Of a stretch of DNA of 33,476 nucleotides, positions 1-6,671 are shown in pieces. Source of the DNA: CAZESH01 sp964514665. Its GTDB lineage: Bacteria > Bacillota > Bacilli > Paenibacillales > KCTC-25726. The notes beneath the pieces were generated by a model. That model ran no database searches and was not told the DNA's origin. It saw only the letters and a list, made by a program, of their open reading frames with translations. Position numbers and translations under genes: made by a program. Each line of letters opens with the position of its first letter. Position 1 is the first letter of the stretch. Location: NCBI GenBank assembly GCA_964514665.1, contig CAZESH010000008.1:1-33476 (forward strand). The letters run 5' to 3'.

Positions 1-2993
1 CCTCAGAGCTGCGAAAACAAGGAAACGGCAATAAGGCGGGAACGATGTCGATGGTGCTGGTATTCCATAACGAAAAGGGGCTCACAACGGATGACATGAA
101 TGCCGTCGAAAAGGCAATCTACCGTCTGGTTGGGCAAAAATCGCAATTGGGCATCTCCAGTGTCACCTCTTATTTAAACAACGAGCAGTTGAAGGATCAG
201 TTGATATCAACCGACCACAAAACGGTTCTCACCCTGGTCAATGTTGCGCATGACAACCGTGAAATCAAACAGATCAAGCAAAAGCTTGTGGACGCCATCG
301 CAGACATTCCTGTGGAGCACTATTACACCGGCAGCGATCTGATCAATGAGGATGTCGTGCAATCCTCTGAAAGCGGCTTGAAGAAAACGGAATGGATCAC
401 GGTTGTATTTATTCTGATCGTGCTGATTCTTGTTTTCCGCTCGCCGGTTACTCCGTTTATTCCGCTGCTGACGGTAGGGGTTACCTATATGGCGAGCAGC
501 TCGATTGTCGCTTATTTGGTTAAAGCTTTCCATTTTCCGCTCTCGACATTTTCGCAGATTTTCATGGTTGCCATTCTTTTCGGGATCGGCACGGATTACT
601 GCATTCTTCTGCTCAGCCGCTTTAAAGAGGAATTGGCGCGGCACGACAAAGTCAACGAAGCGATCATCGATACGTACCGCACAGCGGGAAAAACGGTGGC
701 GTTCAGCGGTCTTGCCGCATTTGCCGGCTTCGCTTCGATCGGTCTGGCCAAATTCAATTTATACCAGTCGGCGGTGGCGGTGGCGGTAGGGGTTTTCGTA
801 CTGATGATCGCGTTGGTGACGATCGTGCCCTTTTTCATGAAGGTATTGGGCAAAGGCCTGTTCTGGCCCGTGCGGGGATCGCTGGAGCACAAGCAGAGCA
901 AGATTTGGGGGATGGCCGGCAGCTTTGCGCTTTCCCGTCCGCTGATGGCGCTTGTGCTGGTCGCCGTGATCATCATCCCGTTAATGCTTACCTATAACGG
1001 CAAATTATCCTTTGATTCGATGAACGAAATCAATGACAGCTACGATTCGGTCAAGGGCTTCAATATCATTTCCAAAAGCTTCAATCCCGGCGAGGCGATG
1101 CCGACCACGATCGTGTTGAAGCATGATCAAGCGATGGATAATCCGCAATCGCTGGCGATCATCGAGAAAATCAGCAGAGAGATTGCCCAAGTGGACAATG
1201 TTTCCAAGGTGCGGAGCGCATCCCGCCCGCTTGGCGTCGAGGTTAAGGATTTCTCCGTATCTTCGCAGATGCAATCGCTGAACGAGGGGCTCGGCCAGGG
1301 GCAGGAAGGCATTCAAAAAGTGCGCGACGGCCTTTCCTCGGCGAATGGCTCGCTCACTGCATCAATGCCCAAAATGAACGATTCCGTGAAGCAAATCGGT
1401 CAGCTTGTGAGCGGCACCAAGCAAATCGAACAGGGCATGGCTTCGCTTCAGAAAGGACTCGCATCGATTCAGAACGGAATCGAGCAAGGTTCAACGGGAG
1501 CCGCACAGCTGCATCAATCGATGTCGCAAATCCACGACAGCTCGTCCAAACTGCTGGAAGCGAGCAAGCAGCTCTCGCAGAGCTATCAGCAGATGGGTGC
1601 CGGTCTGCAGCAGCTGAGTCTGCAGTACGAAAGCATCCGCAATAATCTCGCCGGCGTACAGCAGGCGCTGCAATCTTTAAATCCGAATTTGAGCAATCTG
1701 CAGCAAAAGTATCCGCAATTGAAAAACGACAAGGATTTTCTGACGATCCAAGGCACGCTTGCCAAAACGCAGCAAGGAGTCGGCCAGCTTACAAGCGGCT
1801 TGGCTGCGATCAACGACAAGCTGAACGGCCTGTCCGATTCGATGACGCAAGCGAGCAGAGGTTTCAAATCGCTGATCGACGGCCAACAGAAGCTGACGGA
1901 CGGATTGGCTAAAGTAAACGCCGGAATTGCAAAGCTTGCCGCTGGACTTAATCAGGCATCCAGCGGACAAAGCAAAATTACCGCGCAAATGCCGGGAATG
2001 ATCGGCGGGCTCGGTAAAATCGCCGGAGGGCAGCAGCAGCTTAAGGACGGCTTCGCCTCTTTGACGGATCAGATCAAGCAGCTGAACGACGGTCTGTCCA
2101 GCAGTGTCGATGGGCTGGGTAAAGTGCAGAAAGGGATCGGCGATGCGAGGGATTATTTATCGGGCATTTCCCAAAACGATCAAGCCAATGCGGCAGGCTG
2201 GTACGTACCGGCGGAAGCGATGCAGAACGAAGACTTCAAAACCGTGTTGAACACGTATATGTCCGATGACCGCAAGGTGACAACTTTCGATGTGATTCTA
2301 AAGACGAATCCGTATTCGCAAGCATCGCTTGATACGGTGCAGAAGATCCATGACGCCGTGGCGCGCTCGATCAAAGGAACGGCATTTGCCTCGGACGCAT
2401 TCGGAATCAATGGCGTATCCGGCATCTATGCAGACTTGCGTTCGATTTCCGATTCGGATTACAAGCGGACGGTGACGCTTATGCTGATCGCGATTTTGCT
2501 TATCATGATCGTGCTGCTCCGTTCCTTGATCATGCCGCTGTATTTGATTGGCGGACTGGCGCTGAGTTACTTTTCCGCGCTTGCGATCAATCAAATCATC
2601 TTCGTGAATCTATATGGAAATCCGGGGATCAACTGGACGATTCCGTTTTTCAGCTTCGTAATCCTGATGGCGCTGGGCGTCGATTACAGCATCTTCCTGA
2701 TGGACCGTTTCAACGAACACCGCGGGGAATCGGTAAAAGAAGCGATCCTGATTTCAATGAAAAATATGGGGACGGTGATTTTCTCGGCGGCGATCATTCT
2801 TGCCGGCACGTTTGCGGCCATGCTGCCTTCCGGTGTGCAGTCGCTGCTGCAAATCGCCACTACGGTATTGAGCGGACTGCTGCTGTATGCCTTCCTCATC
2901 CTGCCGTTGTTCGTGCCCGTTATGGTCCGCTTGTTCGGGAAGAATAACTGGTGGCCGTTTTGGCGCCATCCGCATGGCGTAGAAGAGGATTAA
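1..2993 (+). CDS. MMPL/RND-superfamily transporter, 5' end outside window
   Basis: This is a large integral membrane exporter of the MMPL branch of the RND superfamily, resembling B. subtilis YdgH. Such proteins use the proton gradient to move lipids or other hydrophobic compounds. The frame is open from base 3 through the ATG at 45, and the residues before that ATG continue the usual family N-terminus, so the gene starts upstream and lacks roughly the first membrane helix and some extracytoplasmic sequence here. Counting from the ATG at 45, membrane segments lie near residues 110-155, 165-195, 215-275 and 300-320, and again near 795-975. Both halves carry the family motif (GIGTDYCILLLSRF near 180 and GVDYSIFLMDRF near 880). 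Residues of about 410-720 form a long Q/G/L-rich heptad-like region of the kind also seen in YhgE/Pip proteins. Substrate unknown. A strong terminator follows the stop. Confidence 0.9.
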   Translation, partial: SELRKQGNGNKAGTMSMVLVFHNEKGLTTDDMNAVEKAIYRLVGQKSQLGISSVTSYLNNEQLKDQLISTDHKTVLTLVNVAHDNREIKQIKQKLVDAIADIPVEHYYTGSDLINEDVVQSSESGLKKTEWITVVFILIVLILVFRSPVTPFIPLLTVGVTYMASSSIVAYLVKAFHFPLSTFSQIFMVAILFGIGTDYCILLLSRFKEELARHDKVNEAIIDTYRTAGKTVAFSGLAAFAGFASIGLAKFNLYQSAVAVAVGVFVLMIALVTIVPFFMKVLGKGLFWPVRGSLEHKQSKIWGMAGSFALSRPLMALVLVAVIIIPLMLTYNGKLSFDSMNEINDSYDSVKGFNIISKSFNPGEAMPTTIVLKHDQAMDNPQSLAIIEKISREIAQVDNVSKVRSASRPLGVEVKDFSVSSQMQSLNEGLGQGQEGIQKVRDGLSSANGSLTASMPKMNDSVKQIGQLVSGTKQIEQGMASLQKGLASIQNGIEQGSTGAAQLHQSMSQIHDSSSKLLEASKQLSQSYQQMGAGLQQLSLQYESIRNNLAGVQQALQSLNPNLSNLQQKYPQLKNDKDFLTIQGTLAKTQQGVGQLTSGLAAINDKLNGLSDSMTQASRGFKSLIDGQQKLTDGLAKVNAGIAKLAAGLNQASSGQSKITAQMPGMIGGLGKIAGGQQQLKDGFASLTDQIKQLNDGLSSSVDGLGKVQKGIGDARDYLSGISQNDQANAAGWYVPAEAMQNEDFKTVLNTYMSDDRKVTTFDVILKTNPYSQASLDTVQKIHDAVARSIKGTAFASDAFGINGVSGIYADLRSISDSDYKRTVTLMLIAILLIMIVLLRSLIMPLYLIGGLALSYFSALAINQIIFVNLYGNPGINWTIPFFSFVILMALGVDYSIFLMDRFNEHRGESVKEAILISMKNMGTVIFSAAIILAGTFAAMLPSGVQSLLQIATTVLSGLLLYAFLILPLFVPVMVRLFGKNNWWPFWRHPHGVEED

Positions 2994-3210
2994 TTGCCGG
3001 ATAGTCAGACTTTGCATATAACCGGGATGGGGGAGGAGGCTCCTCATTCCCGGTTTTTTCTATCGTCTTGCGGATGATGCAATCCGGTCTGCTCATCTTG
3101 ATCTGCACGATCAAGAGCGCCCATCCGCAAATGAACATCACAATCAGCCAGGGGAAAAAGACGGACAGGATCCAATCATATTCCTTTGTAGAGGATATCC
3201 ATGCAAGCAT
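2920..3210 (-). CDS. Putative small single-pass membrane protein
   Basis: No family recognised. The ATG at 3210 is preceded by a perfect AGGAGG at 3223-3218 with a 7-base spacer, the main reason to believe this gene. The 96-residue product begins MLAWISSTKEYDW, followed by one hydrophobic helix (residues about 13-37) and a polar, basic tail. It would sit in the membrane with a short N-terminus. The tail reads through the neighbour's terminator and overlaps the last 74 bases of the MMPL gene on the other strand, so the true end may be earlier and a frameshift in the tail is possible. A CRP/FNR-like palindrome at 3268-3285 and a TTTAAT -10 box at 3247-3242 are spaced as in an activator-dependent promoter for this gene. 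An in-frame start further upstream (3237) has no better ribosome binding site. Confidence 0.45.
   Translation of the reverse strand: MLAWISSTKEYDWILSVFFPWLIVMFICGWALLIVQIKMSRPDCIIRKTIEKTGNEEPPPPSRLYAKSDYPAINPLLRHADGAKTATSYSSRTSGP
3020..3059 (+). terminator. Rho-independent terminator after the MMPL gene
   Basis: The arms ACCGGGA and TCCCGGT enclose a second stem (GAGGAG/CTCCTC) and are followed by TTTTTT. It begins about 27 bases after the transporter stop. Read on the minus strand it lacks a T-run, so it should act only on plus-strand transcripts. Confidence 0.85.
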
Positions 3211-3267
3211 TTCAGCCCCTCCTTTTTTGTTGCGCACCCTAATTAAATCATGAACATTTTGTGAACG

Positions 3268-3285
3268 AAGTGATTTAGATCACTT
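3268..3285. promoter_or_regulatory. CRP/FNR-like operator palindrome
   Basis: The sequence AAGTGATTTAGATCACTT is a perfect inverted repeat (7-base arms, 4-base centre). It matches 8 of 10 defined bases of the CRP/FNR-family consensus TGTGA-N6-TCACA. Its centre at 3276.5 lies 41.5 bases from a start site near 3235 predicted by the minus-strand -10 box TTTAAT (3247-3242), the classic class II activator position for the small membrane-protein gene. For the plus-strand promoter at 3328-3356 it would lie near -87. Which regulator binds is inference. Confidence 0.5.
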
Positions 3286-3327
3286 TTGGGGGAATTGGGA
3301 TCAAAAGTGAAACGTCTTGTTTTTTTG

Positions 3328-3356
3328 TTGATGTACCGGAAAATCGATTGTATAAT
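3328..3356 (+). promoter_or_regulatory. SigA-type promoter of the structured leader
   Basis: TTGATG at 3328-3333, a 17-base spacer, and a perfect TATAAT at 3351-3356. Transcription should start near 3362-3364, placing the whole structured leader and its terminator in the transcript ahead of the methyltransferase gene. Confidence 0.8.
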
Positions 3357-3362
3357 GGGTAC

Positions 3363-3480
3363 ATGTTAGTTCGGTAATAGCCGGATGCATCCGCTGATCG
3401 GATGCCTACCGTTTGGGGCCGCAGGCGCCAGGCGACTTGAAATTATCAAGTCCCTGGTTTTCTGCGGTCTTTTTATTTTA
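3363..3480 (+). promoter_or_regulatory. Structured leader RNA with terminator, possible orphan riboswitch or attenuator
   Basis: Two folded parts are visible. The first pairs CGGTA (3372-3376) with TACCG (3407-3411) around a perfect inner stem GCATCCG (3387-3393)/CGGATGC (3399-3405) with a 5-base loop. A competing self-complementary GGATGCATCC lies at 3383-3392. The second part is an intrinsic terminator (3417-3478). A strong promoter directly upstream and a gene 23 bases downstream make conditional termination likely. I could not match it to a riboswitch class I know (no T-box, SAM, preQ1, purine, guanidine or Mn2+ consensus seen). A free-standing small RNA is the alternative. Confidence 0.55.
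3417..3478 (+). terminator. Intrinsic terminator inside the methyltransferase leader
   Basis: Three stacked stems form one long hairpin: GGCCGCAG (3417-3424) with CTGCGGTC (3462-3469), CCAGG (3428-3432) with CCTGG (3453-3457), and ACTTGA (3435-3440) with TCAAGT (3446-3451). A T-rich run from 3470 follows. It lies between promoter and coding region, so it must be bypassed for expression. Confidence 0.8.
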
Positions 3481-3502
3481 ATTATGAGAGAGGATGAAGT
3501 AC

Positions 3503-4444
3503 ATGAATCGCGATTATGAAAGCATTTCAGAGAAATTTTGGAGCTTGCCGCAAAAGCCGGATGAGGAGTTGAATCGCGAACGCTTGTTTATGGACGATCA
3601 AATCCTGCATGCCCATTTGGAACGGGAGATTGAATGTCGGCTTGACGGCGTTTCTACCGTTTTGGATGCCGGAGGCGGAACAGGACGGTTTTCCCTATGG
3701 CTTGCGAATTTGGGGTATAAGGTGACCCATCTTGATATTTCCATGCCCATGCTAGAAAAAGCTCGAGAACAAGCTATAGCATTGGGCATATCTGATTGGA
3801 TTACGTTTGTTCATGGGCGGATAACGGACTTGTCGGCATTTGCAGAAGGGCAATTTGATCTTGTTTTGTCGCTGGATGCTCCGATTTCGTACACCTATCC
3901 CAAGCAGAATGAAGTCATTGCCGAGTTGGTGCGAATAGCAGCGAGAAGTGTGGTGCTTTGCGTTTCAAGCAGACTTGGATCTTATCCCAACCAGTTTTAC
4001 CCTGCAGGGAAAAAACCGTTTCTTGTCGATGAACATAATCCGGACGGTGCGGTGCAGTGGTATATGCGGGATTGGGAACAACGGGATAAGTGGAGGCCCG
4101 ACTTCGGAGCTGCGGATCGTCTATGGCATGACGGATTATTTGCGAATCCGGATGAGGTTTATATGCAAATGACAAGTGGCGAAACACCGTGGCCGGTGAC
4201 TTATTTGTTCCGTCCTGAAGAGCTTGCGGCAATCTTGCAAAACAGCGGACTCCATGAGATCCGGCTGGCCGGACCCGGCGCATTGGCACGTGCGTTGCCA
4301 GGCGAAATCTTGCGAAAGCTGCTGTATTCCGAAGCGTATCGCGCTCCCTTCCTTGAGCGCTGTTATCAATTCGACTCCGAGCCTTCGGTGTGCGGCATGG
4401 GCCTGCACAGTTTGGTGGCATCCGGCAGAAAGACATGCTTTTAA
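3503..4444 (+). CDS. Class I SAM-dependent methyltransferase, substrate unknown
   Basis: A 313-residue soluble protein with a class I (Rossmann) methyltransferase fold. Motif I is VLDAGGGTGRFS (about residues 53-64), followed by the acidic motif II VTHLDIS near 74-80 and a motif IV-like FDLVLSLDAP near 116-125. The remaining ~190 residues are an unassigned substrate-binding part. I start at ATG 3503 because GAGAGAGG ends at 3493, giving a 9-base spacer; the in-frame ATG at 3494 directly abuts the ribosome binding site. It follows a leader containing a terminator, so expression is probably conditional. An antibiotic, ribosomal or small-molecule target is conceivable, but nothing in the sequence decides. 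No partner gene is transcribed with it; a palindromic element and then a terminator at 4644 follow. Confidence 0.8.
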   Translation: MNRDYESISEKFWSLPQKPDEELNRERLFMDDQILHAHLEREIECRLDGVSTVLDAGGGTGRFSLWLANLGYKVTHLDISMPMLEKAREQAIALGISDWITFVHGRITDLSAFAEGQFDLVLSLDAPISYTYPKQNEVIAELVRIAARSVVLCVSSRLGSYPNQFYPAGKKPFLVDEHNPDGAVQWYMRDWEQRDKWRPDFGAADRLWHDGLFANPDEVYMQMTSGETPWPVTYLFRPEELAAILQNSGLHEIRLAGPGALARALPGEILRKLLYSEAYRAPFLERCYQFDSEPSVCGMGLHSLVASGRKTCF

Positions 4445-4524
4445 TCATTGACATTGAATTTCCTCCTGTTAAAGATGGGAAGCAGGAGAATTTGAAAGGT
4501 GGAAATCCGTTTTGCCAGCTTACT

Positions 4525-4610
4525 TGTAATGGTTAAGCAATCGAATAGCACATTTTTTCATTGAATGTCTGTTCAATCACGGGAGAAGTGTGCCTATTTT
4601 AACCATTACA
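4525..4610. repeat. 86-base palindromic element (MITE-like or structured RNA)
   Basis: Outer arms TGTAATGGTTAA (4525-4536) and TTAACCATTACA (4599-4610) are perfect 12-base inverted repeats. Further in, AATAGCACA pairs with TGTGCCTATT with one bulge, and ATTGAA/TTCAAT forms an apical hairpin. There is no ORF inside, no T-run after it and no obvious target-site duplication. It could be a miniature inverted-repeat element or the DNA of a folded RNA. The 4445-4752 interval holds this element, the terminator at 4644 and otherwise nothing recognised. Confidence 0.5.
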
Positions 4611-4643
4611 GGGAACGCAGGATAATACAGTTACCACAATTCC

Positions 4644-4680
4644 ATGCGGAGTGCCCATAGAGGGGTGCTCCGCATTTTTT
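4644..4680 (+). terminator. Rho-independent terminator
   Basis: ATGCGGAG (4644-4651) and CTCCGCAT pair perfectly around a short loop, followed by TTTTTT. It ends the transcript coming from the methyltransferase and the palindromic element. Confidence 0.85.
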
Positions 4681-4752
4681 AATAATGGAAAATCATTTCT
4701 CCATAATAACCGATTATCGGCGTTCCTCTGAAATCTGAGGAGGAACCGATCA

Positions 4753-4914
4753 ATGAGTATAATTAAACAATTGAATCGGTTCGATTACCAAGGCTTTTAC
4801 GGCTATGGGCATCTTTCAATAACGGTGACCGCATTCGATTTTTCATTGCTTGACGAATACCGCAGGCATTCCAAATTATACGAGTTGGTTGTTCAACTGT
4901 GGGTTGAATATTAA
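4753..4914 (+). CDS. Small hypothetical protein, 53 aa
   Basis: A short frame with a strong start: AGGAGG lies at 4738-4743, about 9 bases before ATG 4753. The product begins MSIIKQLNRFDYQGFYGYG and ends in LYELVVQLWVEY. It has no signal peptide or membrane helix, is rich in aromatic residues, and matches no family I know. The Shine-Dalgarno region can pair with an upstream GTTCCTC, and AACCGAT (4744-4750) with ATCGGTT (4775-4781) brackets the start codon, so translation may be controlled by structure. It lies 75 bases before the XRE-methyltransferase gene, which has its own promoter. It could be a remnant of a longer gene. Confidence 0.45.
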   Translation: MSIIKQLNRFDYQGFYGYGHLSITVTAFDFSLLDEYRRHSKLYELVVQLWVEY

Positions 4915-4935
4915 AAAAACTCAAGCAAGCGGTTA

Positions 4936-4964
4936 TTGTTCATTCCAGATTACATCAATACAAT
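4936..4964 (+). promoter_or_regulatory. SigA-type promoter of the XRE-methyltransferase gene
   Basis: TTGTTC at 4936-4941, a 17-base spacer, and TACAAT at 4959-4964, about 25 bases before the start codon at 4990. The 5' leader would be short, about 20 bases. Confidence 0.55.
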
Positions 4965-4989
4965 TGGTATTAAATAAGGAGCGTGAAAA

Positions 4990-5814
4990 ATGATGAAAGA
5001 GAAATTGGCAAGAAACATAAGCAGATACCGAAAAGAAAAAGGATTGACGCAAGAAGAACTTGCAAAAAAACTCAGGCTAAGTTTTCAAGCCATTTCAAAG
5101 TGGGAAAATGCCCAAACAATGCCAGATCAATCTTTGTTGCCCGGGTTATCGAAAGTTTTGGGCGTCAGCATCGACAAACTTTTCGGGTATGTATCGCAAG
5201 ATGAACAGGTGTCCATTTATGAGGATGAATACAAAATACCGGAGTATTATTGGGGGATTGAACCGAATTCGGCATGCTATCAACTCCTGCAGTTCATGCC
5301 GCCAATTAAACATCTAAAATTGCTGGATATTGGTTGCGGCGAGGGGAAAGATTCCGTGTTTTTCGCCAGAAATGGATATGATGTCACGGCATTCGATATA
5401 TCCGATGCCGGTATTGAAAAGACCAAAAGGCTCGCAGATCAAATAGGCGTTCATGTAAACGTATTTAAAGCAGATATTTTGGATTTTCGCTTGGATTCCC
5501 ATTTCGACGTCATCTATTCAAGCGGCGTTTTAAACTATATAAAACCCGAGTACCGTGATGAACTATTCAGCAATTACAAACAGTTCACCAACCCAAATGG
5601 GCTTCATGCCCTGAATGTATTTGTAACCAAACCCTTTATAGCGCCCCCGCCTGAGAAGGAACCTAATGCATTTAAGTGGTATTCCGGACAATTGCTTGCA
5701 CAGTATCACGACTGGCTTATCAAAGACAATTCGGAAATCGTATTTGATTGCCATTCGTCGGGGATTCCTCATCAACATGCCATGACCAAGCTGATTGCAC
5801 AAAAAATTTCCTGA
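4990..5814 (+). CDS. XRE-family HTH fused to a SAM-dependent methyltransferase
   Basis: A 274-residue two-domain protein. Residues about 3-66 are an XRE/Cro-type helix-turn-helix (starting MMKEKLARNISRYRKEKGLT, with SFQAISKWEN as recognition-helix region), expected to bind DNA. After a linker, residues about 90-274 form a TehB-like class I methyltransferase with motif I LLDIGCGEGKD (111-121), the acidic VTAFDIS (132-138) and a motif IV-like FDVIYSSGVLNYI. The two parts are in one uninterrupted frame. AAGGAG lies about 8 bases before ATG 4990; ATG 4993 is an in-frame alternative. Domain calls are solid. That the enzyme part senses SAM or a substrate and tunes the DNA-binding part is inference; it could equally be a self-regulating detoxification enzyme. 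Confidence 0.8.
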   Translation: MMKEKLARNISRYRKEKGLTQEELAKKLRLSFQAISKWENAQTMPDQSLLPGLSKVLGVSIDKLFGYVSQDEQVSIYEDEYKIPEYYWGIEPNSACYQLLQFMPPIKHLKLLDIGCGEGKDSVFFARNGYDVTAFDISDAGIEKTKRLADQIGVHVNVFKADILDFRLDSHFDVIYSSGVLNYIKPEYRDELFSNYKQFTNPNGLHALNVFVTKPFIAPPPEKEPNAFKWYSGQLLAQYHDWLIKDNSEIVFDCHSSGIPHQHAMTKLIAQKIS

Positions 5815-5839
5815 TCGAACAAATTAATGTAAATTAAAG

Positions 5840-5868
5840 TTGTATATTTCCACTTTCTAGAATATAAT
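5840..5868 (+). promoter_or_regulatory. SigA-type promoter of the ZTP riboswitch
   Basis: TTGTAT at 5840-5845, a 17-base spacer, and a perfect TATAAT at 5863-5868. Transcription should begin around 5875, about 15 bases before the aptamer. Confidence 0.75.
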
Positions 5869-5889
5869 TGCATTAAATATTTAGTATGT

Positions 5890-5954
5890 GCAACTGGCGT
5901 ATACGTGGAGAACCATGGGGGAGCACATATTCATAACGCCGTACGCCTGGGCAA
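5890..5954 (+). promoter_or_regulatory. ZMP/ZTP (pfl-type) riboswitch aptamer
   Basis: The segment carries the conserved blocks of the ZTP class in order: ACTGGCG (5893-5899), GTGG...CCAT, GGGGGAGC, and the closing block GCCGTACGCCTGGGCA (5938-5953), whose CGCC pairs back to GGCG. ZTP riboswitches sense the purine intermediates ZMP/ZTP, which build up when 10-formyl-tetrahydrofolate runs short, and normally turn genes on. A terminator follows immediately, so this one should act on transcription. The assignment is from remembered consensus; a covariance-model scan was not possible. Confidence 0.75.
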
Positions 5955-5992
5955 AGTATTTGGTCGATTGACTGAATGCTTTTTTATTTTTT
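5955..5992 (+). terminator. Expression-platform terminator of the ZTP riboswitch
   Basis: AGTATTTGGTC (5955-5965) pairs along all 11 positions (three are G-U) with GACTGAATGCT (5970-5980) around the loop GATT, followed by TTTTTATTTTTT. It abuts the 3' edge of the aptamer, the usual arrangement for ligand-controlled termination. Confidence 0.8.
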
Positions 5993-6009
5993 AGGGAGAT
6001 GATTTGTTC

Positions 6010-6615
6010 ATGGATGAATCACGTACGGCAAGGCATGTGGCGATTTTGATTTTTGATCATGTAGAGGTGTTGGATTTTACAGGACTATTCGAAGTATTCA
6101 TTGCCGGAAGCTGAATGAGCAGAGATTTTAAGGTTTTTACGGTCGCAGAGCAAGAACAACCGGTCATGGCAATGGGAAATCTTGGCATAAACCCGAGTTA
6201 TTCCATTCGAAATTGTCCGCCGATTGACATTCTGATTGTCCCTGGGGGGCGGGGGGCCCGCAAGGTAATGAACAATGAAACGATGACCGATTGGATTCGC
6301 GAAGTCTCGTCTAAAGCTGAACTTGTACTCTCTGTATGCACAGGAGCGCTCATTCTGGCAAAAGCACATTTATTGGACGGGCTCAAACTGACTACAAACC
6401 GACTTGCAGTAAATGAGCTTAGAGAAGTAATGCCCGAATCTGCCGAAATCATTGAAGAAGCACACTATATCGACAACGGGAAAATTATTTTGTCTGCCGG
6501 TATATCAGCGGGAATTGATATGTCTTTGTATGTGGTCAGCAAAATATTTGGAGAAGAGAGGGCGGTCCGGACAGCCAAACTAATTGAATATGACTGGAAG
6601 CCATCAAATGAATAG
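6010..6615 (+). pseudogene. DJ-1/PfpI family protein gene interrupted by an in-frame TGA
   Basis: From ATG 6010 (GGGAG about 11 bases upstream) the frame reads MDESRTARHVAILIFDHVEV and continues through FTGLFEVFIAGS, then meets TGA at 6112-6114 and continues in the same frame as MSRDFKVFTVAEQ to the stop at 6613-6615. Joined, it is a normal-length (~200 aa) DJ-1/PfpI glutamine-amidotransferase-like protein, with the nucleophile-elbow Cys in VLSVCTGALILA. The neighbouring residues suggest an original CGA (Arg) changed to TGA. ATG 6115 directly follows the stop, so reinitiation could yield a 166-residue piece, but it lacks the first strand and the conserved Glu region (FEVF) that help build the active site. 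Family members act as AraC-like sensor domains, hydrolases or glyoxal/glycation-handling enzymes; the role here is unknown. Control by a ZTP riboswitch hints at purine/folate stress. Confidence 0.8.
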
Positions 6616-6671
6616 TGTCATAGACGGCAGTGATGGCGTTTCATTATATTGATTTGAGCTGGGAGGTTTTT

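Noticed and set aside
3363..3377. Tiny leader peptide ATG-TTA-GTT-CGG-TAA (MLVR) for ribosome-mediated attenuation
   Set aside because: The ATG falls on or next to the predicted transcription start, so no ribosome binding site can precede it. Only leaderless translation would allow it.
6112..6114. TGA as a selenocysteine codon
   Set aside because: The position is not the nucleophile of the DJ-1 fold, no SECIS-like hairpin is seen directly after it, and the context fits a CGA-to-TGA mutation.
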